From Roseiarcus sp963813195 (lineage in GTDB: Bacteria > Pseudomonadota > Alphaproteobacteria > Rhizobiales > Beijerinckiaceae): a stretch of DNA of 64,000 bases. The DNA is taken from contig CAWEYC010000042.1 in the NCBI GenBank assembly GCA_963813195.1, forward strand, positions 26,559 to 90,558, given 5' to 3'. The position numbers and the translations under genes were made by a program. Under the pieces are notes generated by a model. That model made no database searches and had not been told where the DNA came from. It saw only the letters and a program-made list of their open reading frames with translations. Positions 1-7,934 of the stretch are shown one piece after another. Numbering within the stretch: position 1 is the first letter of the stretch; each line of letters begins with the position of its first letter.

Positions 1-1
1 T

Positions 2-274
2 TTTCAGCTCGCGCGCAATCTGGCGGCGGAATGGGGCCGGCACAATGTCCGGGTCAATTGCATCGCGCCCGGTCTCGTGCGAACCGACTTCGCGCGCGCG
101 CTGTGGGAGAATCCCGCGACGCTCCAGACGGTCACCGCGACGACGCCGTTGCGCCGGATCGGCGAGCCCGACGAAATCGCCGGCGTCGCGGTTTTCCTCG
201 CCTCGAGAGCCGGCTCCTTCGTGACGGGGCAGGCGATTGTCGCCGACGGCGGCGCGACGATCGTCGGCGGCTGA
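2..274 (+). CDS. SDR family oxidoreductase, C-terminal part
   Basis: The frame is open from the left edge, so only the last 90 residues are present. They carry the C-terminal hallmarks of a classical SDR: the APGLVRTD segment after the catalytic Tyr/Lys region, the GEPDEIAG segment, and the closing TGQAIVADGG motif. The catalytic residues and the Rossmann fold lie outside the window, so substrate and cofactor cannot be judged. A NAD(P)(H)-dependent alcohol/ketone oxidoreductase in the cytoplasm is expected from the family. The remaining sequence is intact and ends normally with TGA. Confidence 0.85.
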   Translation, partial: FQLARNLAAEWGRHNVRVNCIAPGLVRTDFARALWENPATLQTVTATTPLRRIGEPDEIAGVAVFLASRAGSFVTGQAIVADGGATIVGG

Positions 275-558
275 CGCGAGCGCGCCGGCGCCCTTTTTAT
301 GAATCCTTTATCGACTTAACCTGCGCCGGACACCCGATTGCGGCGCGGTTTGTTCATGCCGAGCCGCGCTGTTCGGCGCCGGGCGGTCCGCAGCGGCCTT
401 ATGCGTCGCTTACGTCCGAGGCCGCCAATCGATCTCGATCTCTTACGCGCCGATCCCGATAATGGTCGTGGAAATGTGGTGCGGAGGGTCTTTCGATGCG
501 GAGCCGGTGGTCCAGCGGAATCGCAGGCGCCCGGCGGCGGCACTATACGCGCCGCATC
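275..558. other. intergenic region, no supported gene
   Basis: About 280 bases between the SDR and the small membrane ORF. Several GC-driven open frames overlap here on both strands, but all are Arg/Pro-rich and lack a ribosome binding site, so none is accepted. No clear hairpin or promoter was recognised. Confidence 0.4.
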
Positions 559-690
559 ATGGCGGACCGCGATCCGAACAGCTCGTATCCCACGCCGTCG
601 CAGATGCTCTATCGGATCGGCGCGGCAATGCTGGTCGCGTTGTGCGTCGCGCTGGCGGCTAATCTTCTTGCTCGCTCTTTCGGCGGCTGA
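559..690 (+). CDS. small single-pass membrane protein, hypothetical
   Basis: A 43-residue ORF starting MADRDPNSSYP. Residues about 18-38 (IGAAMLVALCVALAANLL) form one predicted membrane helix, with a polar N-terminus and a short positively charged tail. The open frame extends further upstream, but the ATG at 559 gives a sensible soluble N-terminus. It ends 28 bases before the next gene, which has a strong ribosome binding site, so the two may be co-transcribed. No family recognised and no function can be assigned. Confidence 0.4.
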   Translation: MADRDPNSSYPTPSQMLYRIGAAMLVALCVALAANLLARSFGG

Positions 691-718
691 TCCCCACTGG
701 CATTTTAAGGAGGCTTGG

Positions 719-961
719 ATGCCACAGTCGCGGAGGGCGTCGAAATCGGTCTGTCTCGTCGTCGGACAGGATCGCCGCGGCCGCTGGGTCGTCAGGGATC
801 CGCGGGGACTTTGCGGGCGCTGGTTTGTCGACCGTGTCGAGGCGGTCCGCTATGCGATGTTCGAGAGCGCAAGCACGCCGCAGTCCGTCATCATGGCGCC
901 CGGCCTCATCGGGTCGGACGCGGAAGCGCCTGAATTCAGTGCGATAATGCTCGGCGAATAA
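719..961 (+). CDS. small hypothetical protein (about 80 aa)
   Basis: Eighty residues beginning MPQSRRASKS. The start is supported by an AAGGAGG Shine-Dalgarno at 707-713, five bases before the ATG. The middle contains a compact block with VVGQDRRGRWVV and a GxW/FVDR segment, suggesting a small beta-rich fold. I recall similar short proteins in Rhizobiales labelled only as hypothetical (sometimes automatically as 'RAG2 PHD'), which I do not regard as functional evidence. No membrane segment or signal peptide. Confidence 0.6.
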   Translation: MPQSRRASKSVCLVVGQDRRGRWVVRDPRGLCGRWFVDRVEAVRYAMFESASTPQSVIMAPGLIGSDAEAPEFSAIMLGE

Positions 962-1030
962 GTCGGGAGCGATGCTCGCCGGTCATGGAACCGGCGCAAT
1001 CGGCTTGCCGAGCATGAAAGGGAGGCGACG

Positions 1031-1270
1031 ATGGCGACCCTGCCGGCCGACGAGGACTATGCCAAGGCGATGCTGACCATCTTCAGCGCCAGAGGGGTCC
1101 GGGCGGGCGAAAGTCTGAAAGCCGACGAAGTCGGCGCCGAGTTCCAGAAACGGAATCTGGGCAGGGCCGCCGATTACGAGGCGGCGCTGAGCTACGCGGC
1201 CGACCGGGGCTGGCTCCGCGTCGAACTCGGTCGGATTCGGCTGACGAAGGGCGGCTTCGCCGAGACATAG
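1031..1270 (+). CDS. small hypothetical protein, possible winged-helix fold
   Basis: Seventy-nine residues starting MATLPADEDY, preceded by a GGGAGGCG ribosome binding site at about 1019-1026. The sequence pattern, a helical first half (DYAKAMLTIF, KADEVGAEFQ) followed by ADRGWLRVELGRIRLTKGG, looks like the recognition helix and wing of a small winged-helix domain. This is an inference from pattern only. It stands alone, about 70 bases after the previous gene and 95 before the next, on the same strand. Confidence 0.6.
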   Translation: MATLPADEDYAKAMLTIFSARGVRAGESLKADEVGAEFQKRNLGRAADYEAALSYAADRGWLRVELGRIRLTKGGFAET

Positions 1271-1364
1271 CGGAGCGGGGTCCTTACGGCGGGAATCCAG
1301 TCGGCGCCTCTGGCGATCCCCGCGCTGCGACGCTAAAGCTTCACGCGTCAGCGAGGGGTGCGTG

Positions 1365-1751
1365 ATGAAGCTCGTGGTTGAGATTTCCGCCGGCGAATTT
1401 CTGGACAAGCTGGCCATACTGGAAATCAAGATCGAGAACATTCGGGACGAAGCGAAGCTCGCCAACGTCCGCTATGAGTACTCCGCGCTGACTCGGACGC
1501 TCGATCAGGAAATTGCGCCGAGCGACGAACTCTGGCGATTGCGTCGCGCGCTCAAGGCCGTCAACGCCGAACTCTGGCGCATCGAGGACGAGATCCGCGC
1601 GCGGGAAAAGGCGGGGTCGTTTGGCGAGGAGTTCGTCGCGCTGGCGCGATCCGTCTACCACACGAACGATCGCCGCGCGGCGCTCAAGCGGGAAATCAAC
1701 ACACTGTTGCAAAGCAACATCGTCGAGGAAAAGAGCTACGCCGACTATTGA
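1365..1751 (+). CDS. DUF6165 family protein
   Basis: A 128-residue protein starting MKLVVEISAGEF. The SAGEFLDKLAILEIKIE opening followed by long charged helices is how I recognise the DUF6165 family, a group of small helical proteins of unknown role often found beside glycan or lipopolysaccharide genes. The ATG at 1365 is chosen over the GTG immediately upstream at 1362. A GCGAGGGG stretch at 1351-1358 is the ribosome binding site. Predicted soluble and strongly helical (possible coiled coil at residues 35-90). No partner gene is visible nearby. Confidence 0.75.
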   Translation: MKLVVEISAGEFLDKLAILEIKIENIRDEAKLANVRYEYSALTRTLDQEIAPSDELWRLRRALKAVNAELWRIEDEIRAREKAGSFGEEFVALARSVYHTNDRRAALKREINTLLQSNIVEEKSYADY

Positions 1752-1918
1752 ACGGCGATGACGCGGTGAATGGCGCGGCGTTTCGGCGGCTCCGTCGTTT
1801 TCTGGCGCCAATGCCGAGCGGGACAAAAAGCGGATGCACTTGGAAATGCGGCAAGCGCGGCGACTCATCCGCGACCTCGCGGACTGACGACGCGGGTTGC
1901 GGGGGCCCGGCCTTGCCC

Positions 1919-2206
1919 TTACTCGTCGTTGCTTGCGTTCAAGTCTTCCGCGGCGATCGTGTTCGGCTCCGGCTTCCTGCGCAGCCTCACGCCTGGCCCT
2001 TCGCCGTCTTCGTCGATGAAGGCGACCCCCGCCGCTTCGAGGGCCTTGCGGATCGCCTCGAGCGTCGCGGCCAGCGCAGAAACCGGGCCGGGCTTCCGTT
2101 CGATCCGCTTGATGGTTTCGAGCGAAACCCCGGCCCGCGCCGCCAATTCGGACTGCTCGATCCGCAGCATCGCGCGAGCCCCACGTATCTGTTCGCTGGT
2201 GATCAT
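1919..2206 (-). CDS. XRE-family helix-turn-helix regulator
   Basis: Ninety-five residues. Residues 1-65 form a compact Cro/CI-type helix-turn-helix: ITSEQIRGARAML, then LAARAGVSLETIKRIE, the typical scaffold and recognition helices. The last 30 residues are acidic and probably disordered. Such short XRE proteins act as DNA-binding repressors, often in toxin-antitoxin pairs, but no partner toxin is seen here: the next gene on this strand is far away. It is transcribed towards the DUF6165 gene (convergent). Confidence 0.8.
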   Translation of the reverse strand: MITSEQIRGARAMLRIEQSELAARAGVSLETIKRIERKPGPVSALAATLEAIRKALEAAGVAFIDEDGEGPGVRLRRKPEPNTIAAEDLNASNDE

Positions 2207-2575
2207 TGCGCCCCCCGCGAGTTGCCAGAAACGCCCTGAGCGCAGAAAGCCGGGCGTCGTAACATCCGTAGACTAACACAAACTGTGGCGTCACCGAGGA
2301 TGGCGCGGCTCCGCCGCCAGGCCATGTCGAGGAAGCGGGTCCAACAGAACCGCTGTGCGCAAGAGCGAAGTCACCTGCAAGAGACGCCTCGCCTCGTGGC
2401 TGTTCCGCAAGGGACGACGACGCTGCCTTTATTGGCCTCGGAAGCCGCTTATAGTCGGATAAGCGAGGGGATAGGCGGACGTCGGCTTTCGTTGCGTATC
2501 GAGTGGTCGGATGGGGCGTAGCGCCATCGCTTGCCGTCTGCGGGCTCGGCTCGGGCTTAAAAGTGGAGGACGACC
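2207..2575. other. intergenic region, no supported gene
   Basis: About 370 bases upstream of both the XRE gene (minus strand) and the FMN reductase (plus strand), so it should contain both promoters. No convincing consensus promoter, repeat or RNA was identified. The last part has a GGAGG ribosome binding site at about 2564-2568 serving the reductase. Confidence 0.4.
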
Positions 2576-3157
2576 ATGGCTCTAAGGACCGTCGTGCTGC
2601 TCGGATCGGTGCGTTCCGAGCGCCAAGGCATCAAGGCCGCGCGCTATGTCGTGAGCCAGCTCGAGCGGCGCGGACACGAGGCGGTGCTGGTCGACCCGCT
2701 CGAGAAGCGGTTGCCGCTGCTTGATCGCATGTACAAGGAATATCGTCCCGGCACGTCGCCGCCGGTCCTCGAGGAACTCGCCAAGCTCTACCGCCGGGCG
2801 GACGGATTCGTGTTGGTGACGGCCGAGTACAACCAGTCCGTTCCCCCCGCGTTGAAGAACCTTCTCGATCATTTCCTGGAGGAATATTTTTGGCGGCCCT
2901 CCGCCATCGTCTCCTATTCGGCGGGACGCTATGGCGGAGTTCGGGCGGCGGTGGCGTTGAGGCCGATTCTAGGAGAACTCGGCATGCCGAGTGTCCCCTC
3001 GATCTTGGCGATTCCAATGATCGGCAGCTCCCTTTCGCAGGAGGGGACGGCCAAAGAGGCTTGGATCGACGAGGCGGCGGCGCGCTTCTTCGCCGAGTTC
3101 GAATGGTACGAGGAAGCCTTGGCGGCCAAGCGCGCCGTCACGCCGCCCCCATATTAG
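2576..3157 (+). CDS. NADPH-dependent FMN reductase family flavoprotein
   Basis: A 193-residue flavodoxin-like protein. The N-terminal VVLLGSVRSER loop is the FMN phosphate-binding site of this family, and VTAEYNQSVPPALKNLLD is the second signature, lining the isoalloxazine. The family transfers electrons from NAD(P)H to FMN, quinones or azo compounds in the cytoplasm. The start is fixed by a GGAGG motif shortly upstream. It stands alone, followed by a GC-rich hairpin at 3187-3208, before the cytochrome bd operon. Substrate cannot be predicted. Confidence 0.88.
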   Translation: MALRTVVLLGSVRSERQGIKAARYVVSQLERRGHEAVLVDPLEKRLPLLDRMYKEYRPGTSPPVLEELAKLYRRADGFVLVTAEYNQSVPPALKNLLDHFLEEYFWRPSAIVSYSAGRYGGVRAAVALRPILGELGMPSVPSILAIPMIGSSLSQEGTAKEAWIDEAAARFFAEFEWYEEALAAKRAVTPPPY

Positions 3158-3186
3158 CCGGCGCGCCACATGAGACGGGGCGCTTT

Positions 3187-3208
3187 GCCGGCCTTGCGTC
3201 CGGCCGGC
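3187..3208 (+). terminator. GC-rich hairpin after FMN reductase
   Basis: GCCGGCC and GGCCGGC are perfect 7-base arms separated by an 8-base loop. The hairpin lies 30 bases after the reductase stop. There is no following T tract, so it may be a Rho-assisted or weak terminator. Confidence 0.35.
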
Positions 3209-3301
3209 AGCGGCGGCGTCCAGCGACGCGTTCGTCTGCACGACCAACGCCTTGGATGGATGACCCGGGCCGTGGCCGATTGACCGCAATCGCGCCGACC
3301 T

Positions 3302-3315
3302 CTGATCCAGATCAA
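3302..3315. promoter_or_regulatory. FNR/FixK-like box upstream of the cytochrome bd operon
   Basis: CTGATccagATCAA matches the FNR/FixK consensus TTGATnnnnATCAA with one mismatch. It sits 25 bases before the first ATG of the small-subunit gene that opens the operon. Cytochrome bd operons are well known targets of oxygen-sensing FNR/FixK-type regulators, so position and motif agree. If the site activates from the usual -41.5 position, transcription would begin at about 3350, inside the first annotated codons. Confidence 0.6.
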
Positions 3316-3340
3316 AGCGCGGGCGCCCCCCGCGCCGGAT

Positions 3341-3535
3341 ATGACGGTCATGCCGACGCGCCCTCTCGCCCGAGACGTCCTCATCGCAATCACCGTCAAG
3401 CTGACGGTGGTGATCGCGGCGGCTTTGTTCGTCTTCGGGCCGGGCCAGCGCCCGAAAATCGACGCCGGCAGCGTTGAGGCGCGATTGATCGGCGCGTCCG
3501 ACCCCAGCCCCGAAATGAAGGATATTTCACCGTGA
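3341..3535 (+). CDS. cytochrome oxidase putative small subunit (CydP-like)
   Basis: A 64-residue protein with one membrane helix at about residues 13-32 (VLIAITVKLTVVIAAALFVF) followed by a short hydrophilic tail containing KIDAGSVEARL. The stop overlaps the GTG start of cydA (GTGA at 3532-3535), so translation is coupled. Position immediately before cydA, one helix and the VKL-then-PKIDA pattern match what I recall of the CydP small subunit. A second ATG at 3350 is an alternative start and would fit better with a promoter activated from the FNR-like box. Assembly or stability of the bd oxidase is the likely role. Confidence 0.6.
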   Translation: MTVMPTRPLARDVLIAITVKLTVVIAAALFVFGPGQRPKIDAGSVEARLIGASDPSPEMKDISP

Positions 3536-5106
3536 CCGCAGCTCTGGATGTCGTTCAGCTTTCGCGCCTGCAGTTCGGCCTGACCGCGATGTACCACTTT
3601 CTGTTCGTGCCGTTGACGCTCGGCCTCGCCGTCCTGCTCGGCGTCATGGAGAGCGTCTATGTCATGACGGGCCGCGACATCTGGCGGCAGATGACCAAGT
3701 TCTGGGGCGTGCTGTTCGGCATCAATTTCGCAATGGGGGTGGCCACCGGCCTGACCATGGAATTCCAGTTCGGAATGAACTGGGCCTACTACAGCCACTA
3801 TGTCGGCGACGTCTTCGGCGCGCCGCTGGCCATCGAAGGCCTGATGGCCTTCTTCCTGGAGGCCACCTTCATCGGCCTGTTCTTTTTCGGCTGGGACAAG
3901 CTCTCGAAGACCGCCCATCTCGCCGTCACCTGGCTCGTCGCGCTCGGGTCCAATCTCTCGGCTTTGTGGATTCTAGTCGCCAACGGCTGGATGCAGCATC
4001 CCGTCGGCGCGCGCTTCAACCCCGACACGATGCGCATGGAGGTGACGGACTTCATGGCGGTGATCTTCAATCCCGTCGCCCAAGCCAAGTTCGTCCATAC
4101 GGTAAGCGCCGGCTACGTCACCGGCTCGGTCTTCGTGCTCGCTATCAGCGCCTACTACCTGCTGCGAGGCCGCCACATCGAACTCGCTAAGCGTTCGGCG
4201 ACTGTCGCGGCGAGCTTTGGCCTGGCGGCGGCGCTCTCAGTCGTCGTGCTCGGCGACGAGAGCGGCTACACGGCGGGCGAGAACCAGAAGATGAAAATCG
4301 CCGCCATGGAGGCGATGTGGAACACCGAGCCGGCGCCGGCGTCCTTCACTTTGTTTGGACTGCCCAACCAAGGGACGCATACGACCGATTATGAGGTTCG
4401 CGTTCCCTGGATGCTTGGGCTCATCGCCACCCGGTCGATCAGCACCGAGGTGCCTGGGATCAACGACCTGGTCGCCCATGCGAAGGAACGTATCCGCTCC
4501 GGCCTCATCGCTTACGACGCGCTGGACAAGCTGCGCGCCAATCGGGCGGACGTGGACCAGCGGGCGCGTCTGGCGCAGCACGGCGACGACCTCGGCTATG
4601 CCCTGCTCCTGAAAAAGATTCGTCCCGATATCGTCGAGGCGACCGATGCTGAAGTTGCGCAGGCCGCCGAGAGCACCGTGCCCTCCGTCTCGCCGCTGTT
4701 CTGGAGTTTCCGGTTCATGGTCGGCCTCGGATTCTTCTTCATCGCGCTGTTCGCCACCGCGTTCTATCTCGCCTCGATACGGCGTCTGCATTCCTCGCGC
4801 GCCTTCCTGCATGTGGCGTTGTGGATATTGCCGCTGCCATGGATCGCCGCGGAGCTCGGCTGGTTCGTCGCGGAAGTTGGCCGGCAGCCCTGGGTCATCG
4901 AGGGCGTGTTGCCGACCTTCATGGCGGTATCGAGCCTGTCGGCGACAAATGTCACGACCACTCTTGTCGGCTTCGTCGCCTTTTATTCAGCGCTGCTCGT
5001 GGTGGACGTCTACCTCATGACCAAGGCGATCCGCCTTGGACCCGCCCCGGCGGGACTCGTCCCATCCCTCGCGCCCACGTCGCTCGTCGCCGCCCCGGCC
5101 GAATAG
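3532..5106 (+). CDS. cydA: cytochrome bd ubiquinol oxidase subunit I (cyanide-insensitive type)
   Basis: A 524-residue multi-helix membrane protein that oxidises ubiquinol and carries haems b558, b595 and d. Visible ligands: His22 in AMYHFLF (helix I), His189 in KFVHTVS and Met396 in FRFMVGLG, which correspond to the known axial ligands, plus the GRQPW motif near residue 449. The length and the short periplasmic quinol loop (no long Q-loop insertion) suit the CIO/short-Q-loop group. The start is a GTG overlapping the upstream small-subunit gene. It is followed after 19 bases by cydB with its own AAGGA ribosome binding site. The oxidase works at low oxygen and without proton pumping. Confidence 0.96.
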   Translation: MTAALDVVQLSRLQFGLTAMYHFLFVPLTLGLAVLLGVMESVYVMTGRDIWRQMTKFWGVLFGINFAMGVATGLTMEFQFGMNWAYYSHYVGDVFGAPLAIEGLMAFFLEATFIGLFFFGWDKLSKTAHLAVTWLVALGSNLSALWILVANGWMQHPVGARFNPDTMRMEVTDFMAVIFNPVAQAKFVHTVSAGYVTGSVFVLAISAYYLLRGRHIELAKRSATVAASFGLAAALSVVVLGDESGYTAGENQKMKIAAMEAMWNTEPAPASFTLFGLPNQGTHTTDYEVRVPWMLGLIATRSISTEVPGINDLVAHAKERIRSGLIAYDALDKLRANRADVDQRARLAQHGDDLGYALLLKKIRPDIVEATDAEVAQAAESTVPSVSPLFWSFRFMVGLGFFFIALFATAFYLASIRRLHSSRAFLHVALWILPLPWIAAELGWFVAEVGRQPWVIEGVLPTFMAVSSLSATNVTTTLVGFVAFYSALLVVDVYLMTKAIRLGPAPAGLVPSLAPTSLVAAPAE

Positions 5107-5125
5107 CTTCTGAAAGGATCGCACG

Positions 5126-6265
5126 ATGCTCGACTATGAAACACTGCGCCTGATCTGGTGGGCGCTCCTTGGAATCCTGCTCATCGGCTTCGCCGTGATG
5201 GACGGCTTCGACTTGGGCGCCGCGATGCTTCTCCCCTTCGTCGGAAAGACGGACTCCGAGCGCCGTGTCGCCATCAACACGGTCGGCCCCGTGTGGGAGG
5301 GCAATCAGGTCTGGTTCATTCTCGGCGGCGGCGCGATCTTCGCCGCCTGGCCGACCCTCTACGCCGTCGCCTTCTCCGGCTTCTATCTCGCGATGTTCCT
5401 TGTTCTTTGCGCACTGATCCTGCGGCCGGTCGCCTTCAAATTCCGCTCCAAGCTGCCCAATCCGACCTGGCGCCGGATCTGGGACTGGGCGCTCTTCGTC
5501 GCCGGCCTCGTTCCGTCGCTGGTTTTCGGCGTCGCCTTCGGCAACATGTTGGAAGGCGCGCCGTTCCGCTTCGACGACACGTTGCGGATGACTTATGAAG
5601 GGACCGTGTTCGGCCTGCTCAACCCCTTCGCTCTCCTTTGCGGCCTGGTCAGCGTCGCCATGCTCGCGATGCACGGCGGCGCCTACCTCGCGCTGAAGGC
5701 GGGGCCGCCGGTCGCCGACCGCGCCGCTTTCTTCGCCCGCCGCGCCGCAATCGCCTTGATGGTTCTCTTCGCGCTCGCCGGTCTGTGGGTCGCCTTCGGG
5801 ATCGAAGGCTATTCGGTCACAAGCCCGCTAGCCCGTGACGGCCCATCCAATCCCCTGTTCAAGCAAGTGGTGCGCGAGACTGGCGGATGGATCGTCAATT
5901 ACGGGCTCCATCCTTGGACGCTCGCGGCTCCGATCCTCGCCTTTGGCGGCGCGGCCCTAACCATTCCTCTACTCGGCGCGCGCCGCAATGCGCTCGCCCT
6001 GATCGCCAGCGCCCTGAGCGTCGCCGGGGTGATCGCGACGGCGGGATTGAGCGCCTTTCCGTTCCTGCTGCCATCCTCGCTCGATCCCGCCGCCAGCTTG
6101 ACCGTGTGGGACGCCTCGTCGAGCCGCCTGACGCTCGCCATAATGCTCGGCGCGACGCTGGTCTTCCTGCCGATCATTCTCCTCTACACCGCGTGGGTCT
6201 ACCGCGTGCTGCGCGGTCGCGTCACTCTCGCGTATGTCGACGACAATAGCGCTAGCACCTACTGA
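5126..6265 (+). CDS. cydB: cytochrome bd ubiquinol oxidase subunit II
   Basis: A 379-residue membrane protein starting MLDYETLRLIWW. The first helix ends in the family signature FAVMDGFDLGAAML, and VWEGNQVWFI follows at about residue 55, both diagnostic of CydB. Subunit II has no haem in the CIO type but stabilises subunit I. It follows cydA by 19 bases and is followed 14 bases later by cydX, so the genes form one operon. Length is normal and no defects are seen. Confidence 0.96.
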   Translation: MLDYETLRLIWWALLGILLIGFAVMDGFDLGAAMLLPFVGKTDSERRVAINTVGPVWEGNQVWFILGGGAIFAAWPTLYAVAFSGFYLAMFLVLCALILRPVAFKFRSKLPNPTWRRIWDWALFVAGLVPSLVFGVAFGNMLEGAPFRFDDTLRMTYEGTVFGLLNPFALLCGLVSVAMLAMHGGAYLALKAGPPVADRAAFFARRAAIALMVLFALAGLWVAFGIEGYSVTSPLARDGPSNPLFKQVVRETGGWIVNYGLHPWTLAAPILAFGGAALTIPLLGARRNALALIASALSVAGVIATAGLSAFPFLLPSSLDPAASLTVWDASSSRLTLAIMLGATLVFLPIILLYTAWVYRVLRGRVTLAYVDDNSASTY

Positions 6266-6279
6266 AGGAGCATCGACGA

Positions 6280-6405
6280 ATGTGGTATTTCGCCTGGATT
6301 CTCGGGGTCGGTTTCGCCGGCGCGTTTTCGATCCTCAACGCCATGTGGCTGGAGCTCCATGAAGGCGACCGCGCGGCGGTGCGCGACGATGACCGCGCGC
6401 GTTGA
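6280..6405 (+). CDS. cydX: cytochrome bd small subunit CydX
   Basis: A 41-residue protein reading MWYFAWILGVGFAGAF, then a short polar tail. The MWYFxWILG start with a single membrane helix and an ELHEGD segment after it is the CydX signature. CydX sits in the groove of subunit I and is needed for full bd oxidase activity. An AAGGAG ribosome binding site lies about 10 bases before the ATG. It follows cydB directly and overlaps the start of the next gene by 17 bases. Confidence 0.9.
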   Translation: MWYFAWILGVGFAGAFSILNAMWLELHEGDRAAVRDDDRAR

Positions 6406-6766
6406 CGCGGCGCGGATGAGCGCAGCCGCGTCCGGTTGGGCGCGGGCGCTCTCCCTCGCCGGCGCCGGCGCGATCAGCCTCGCGCTGACGCTCGACCCCT
6501 TTCTGCTGAATGGCGTTCCGCCCCTGCGCCTGCATGCCGGCCTGCCGCTAATGATGTTGGGCGTGTCCGGCGCCTTCGCTCATGGTCTCGGCTATCGCCC
6601 GTCGAGCCGCGTCATTCGCGCCTTGGTCGCTCCAGCGACAGCCTGGGCTGCTGCTAGTCGCCGGGGCGAGCTTGATCGCCCTGCGCTGAGAGCGGCGTCG
6701 TCAAGAACGGCGTCGGATAATTTCGCCCAATCGCAACGCCGCGGACTGCGGAGGAGAGACGGATGA
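6389..6766 (+). CDS. YbgE-like cyd operon protein, probable frameshift near its end
   Basis: The reading frame starts MTARVDAARM inside the end of cydX. Two hydrophobic stretches and the motif HAGLPLMMLGVSGAFAHG followed by LGYRP match the YbgE family of cyd operons (order cydA-cydB-cydX-ybgE as in E. coli). YbgE should end with one more membrane helix. In the open frame the tail turns Arg/Ser-rich after about 6620, whereas the +1 frame reads PGLLLVAGASLIALR and stops at 6689, exactly the missing helix. A one-base insertion or a +1 frameshift around 6610-6640 is therefore likely. The open frame overlaps the start of the BON gene by 4 bases. Start could also be the ATG at 6416. Confidence 0.65.
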   Translation: MTARVDAARMSAAASGWARALSLAGAGAISLALTLDPFLLNGVPPLRLHAGLPLMMLGVSGAFAHGLGYRPSSRVIRALVAPATAWAAASRRGELDRPALRAASSRTASDNFAQSQRRGLRRRDG

Positions 6767-7410
6767 TCGACAAGCTTTTGCGCCAAGACATCATCGACGA
6801 ACTCGATTTCGTCCCGAGTGTCGACGCCTCGGACATCGGCGTCGCGGTGTCCAACGGTGTTGTGACGCTTACCGGCCACGTGAGCAGCTATGCTCAAAAA
6901 CGGGCCGCCGAGTGCGCGGCGCGAAGGGTGAAGGGCGTGCGCGCGGTCGCGGAGGAAATCGAAGTCCGCTATCCCAATGAAAAAAAGACGGCAGATGACC
7001 AAATCGCCGAGCGGGCCCTGGCCATCTTGAACTGGGACGCGCAGGTGCCGGCGGAGTCAATCACGCTTAGGGTCGAGCGAGGCTGGGTCACGCTCACCGG
7101 CGAAGTTGCTTGGCAATATCAGCGCGCCGCTGCGGAAAATGACGTTCGCAAACTCTCCGGCGTGGTCGGGGTCGCTAACGAAATTCGCGTGAAACCAGAG
7201 GTCACGCCGCAAGACGCGCGCGACAAGATACTCGATGCCCTGGAGCGCAGCGCCGACCTCGACGCAAGCTCGATCATGGTCGCGGTGCATAACGACCGGG
7301 TCACGCTCTTGGGTAGAGTGAGGACGTGGCGCGAACGCGACGTCGCCGAGCGAGCCGCCTGGTCGGCGGCCGGCGTCTCGGCGGTCGAGAATCGCCTCGA
7401 TATTGGCTGA
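6763..7410 (+). CDS. triple BON-domain protein
   Basis: A 215-residue protein made of three BON domains at about residues 5-70, 78-145 and 149-214. Each shows the pattern: a D/V-x-V helix, VAVSNGVVTLTGHV (or ERGWVTLTGEV, HNDRVTLLGRV), then a helix and a GVxxVxxxI segment. BON domains bind phospholipid membranes or other cell-envelope ligands, and such proteins are linked to osmotic or envelope stress. No signal peptide is visible, so it is probably cytoplasmic. A GGAGGAGAG motif precedes the ATG. It directly follows the cytochrome bd operon on the same strand and may be co-regulated. Confidence 0.9.
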   Translation: MIDKLLRQDIIDELDFVPSVDASDIGVAVSNGVVTLTGHVSSYAQKRAAECAARRVKGVRAVAEEIEVRYPNEKKTADDQIAERALAILNWDAQVPAESITLRVERGWVTLTGEVAWQYQRAAAENDVRKLSGVVGVANEIRVKPEVTPQDARDKILDALERSADLDASSIMVAVHNDRVTLLGRVRTWRERDVAERAAWSAAGVSAVENRLDIG

Positions 7411-7714
7411 CGGGGTACACATAATCGGCGTCGAGACGAATATGAGATGTCAAATGTCCGCCAGGGGGCGCGCCGCCTCGCGCGTTGATCACTCGGCCGC
7501 AGTCCCTAAGTCTGGATGGCTTCGCGTTGCTCGCCATGACGATGGAAGTTTGATTCAACCATAAAGCAACGCGCGCTAGATTGAGCAAGGCGCTTTGCAA
7601 CTGCGACGCATCGGCCTCTGCCGGACGTCAGTCGTGCGCAACTCGCTCGATTCCCCCAACATTCGGCAGAGGAAGCCGGCCAAACAGGAGGATCGAATTG
7701 ATCGCGCAGTTTAC
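7411..7714. other. intergenic region, no supported gene
   Basis: About 300 bases after the BON gene. An AGGAGG motif near 7686-7691 is followed by a TTG and only 17 sense codons (reading IAQFTYERADP), which could be a trace of an old gene start but is too short to call. No hairpin terminator or RNA gene was recognised. Confidence 0.4.
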
Positions 7715-7873
7715 CTATGAGCGAGCCGATCCCTGCCGCCGCTTGCGGTAGCGTGATGCAATCTTGACGGGGACGAGCGCCTGGCCGCGCGCAGATCGGA
7801 ACCCCCGCAACGCCGCGACCGCGAATGCAATCGGAACGGCGAGAAAAGTCAGAAAAAGAACTGACGCGAACAT
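7715..7873 (-). CDS. small membrane protein, hypothetical
   Basis: A 52-residue ORF beginning MFASVLFLTFLAVPIAFAV, one strongly hydrophobic helix, followed by an Arg/Lys-rich cytoplasmic tail. The ATG at 7873 has an AAGGAG motif 8 bases upstream, which favours it over an ATG 24 bases earlier. It lies in the respiration/stress block but on the opposite strand from its neighbours. No family recognised. Possible role as a membrane-anchored small protein only. Confidence 0.5.
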   Translation of the reverse strand: MFASVLFLTFLAVPIAFAVAALRGFRSARGQALVPVKIASRYRKRRQGSARS

Positions 7874-7934
7874 GGCGAATTCTCCTTTAGCCCGCACATC
7901 GTCGTCCGAAGCCCATCAGCCGCTTTGCGATAGG

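Noticed and set aside
338..718. Long open frame upstream of the small gene at 719
   Set aside because: Arg/Pro-rich with no ribosome binding site; the strong AAGGAGG site serves the ATG at 719.
7686..7742. AGGAGG followed by a TTG and 17 codons reading IAQFTYERADP, like the start of an FAD-binding Mo-hydroxylase subunit
   Set aside because: Stops after 17 codons and nothing similar follows; could be a trace or chance.
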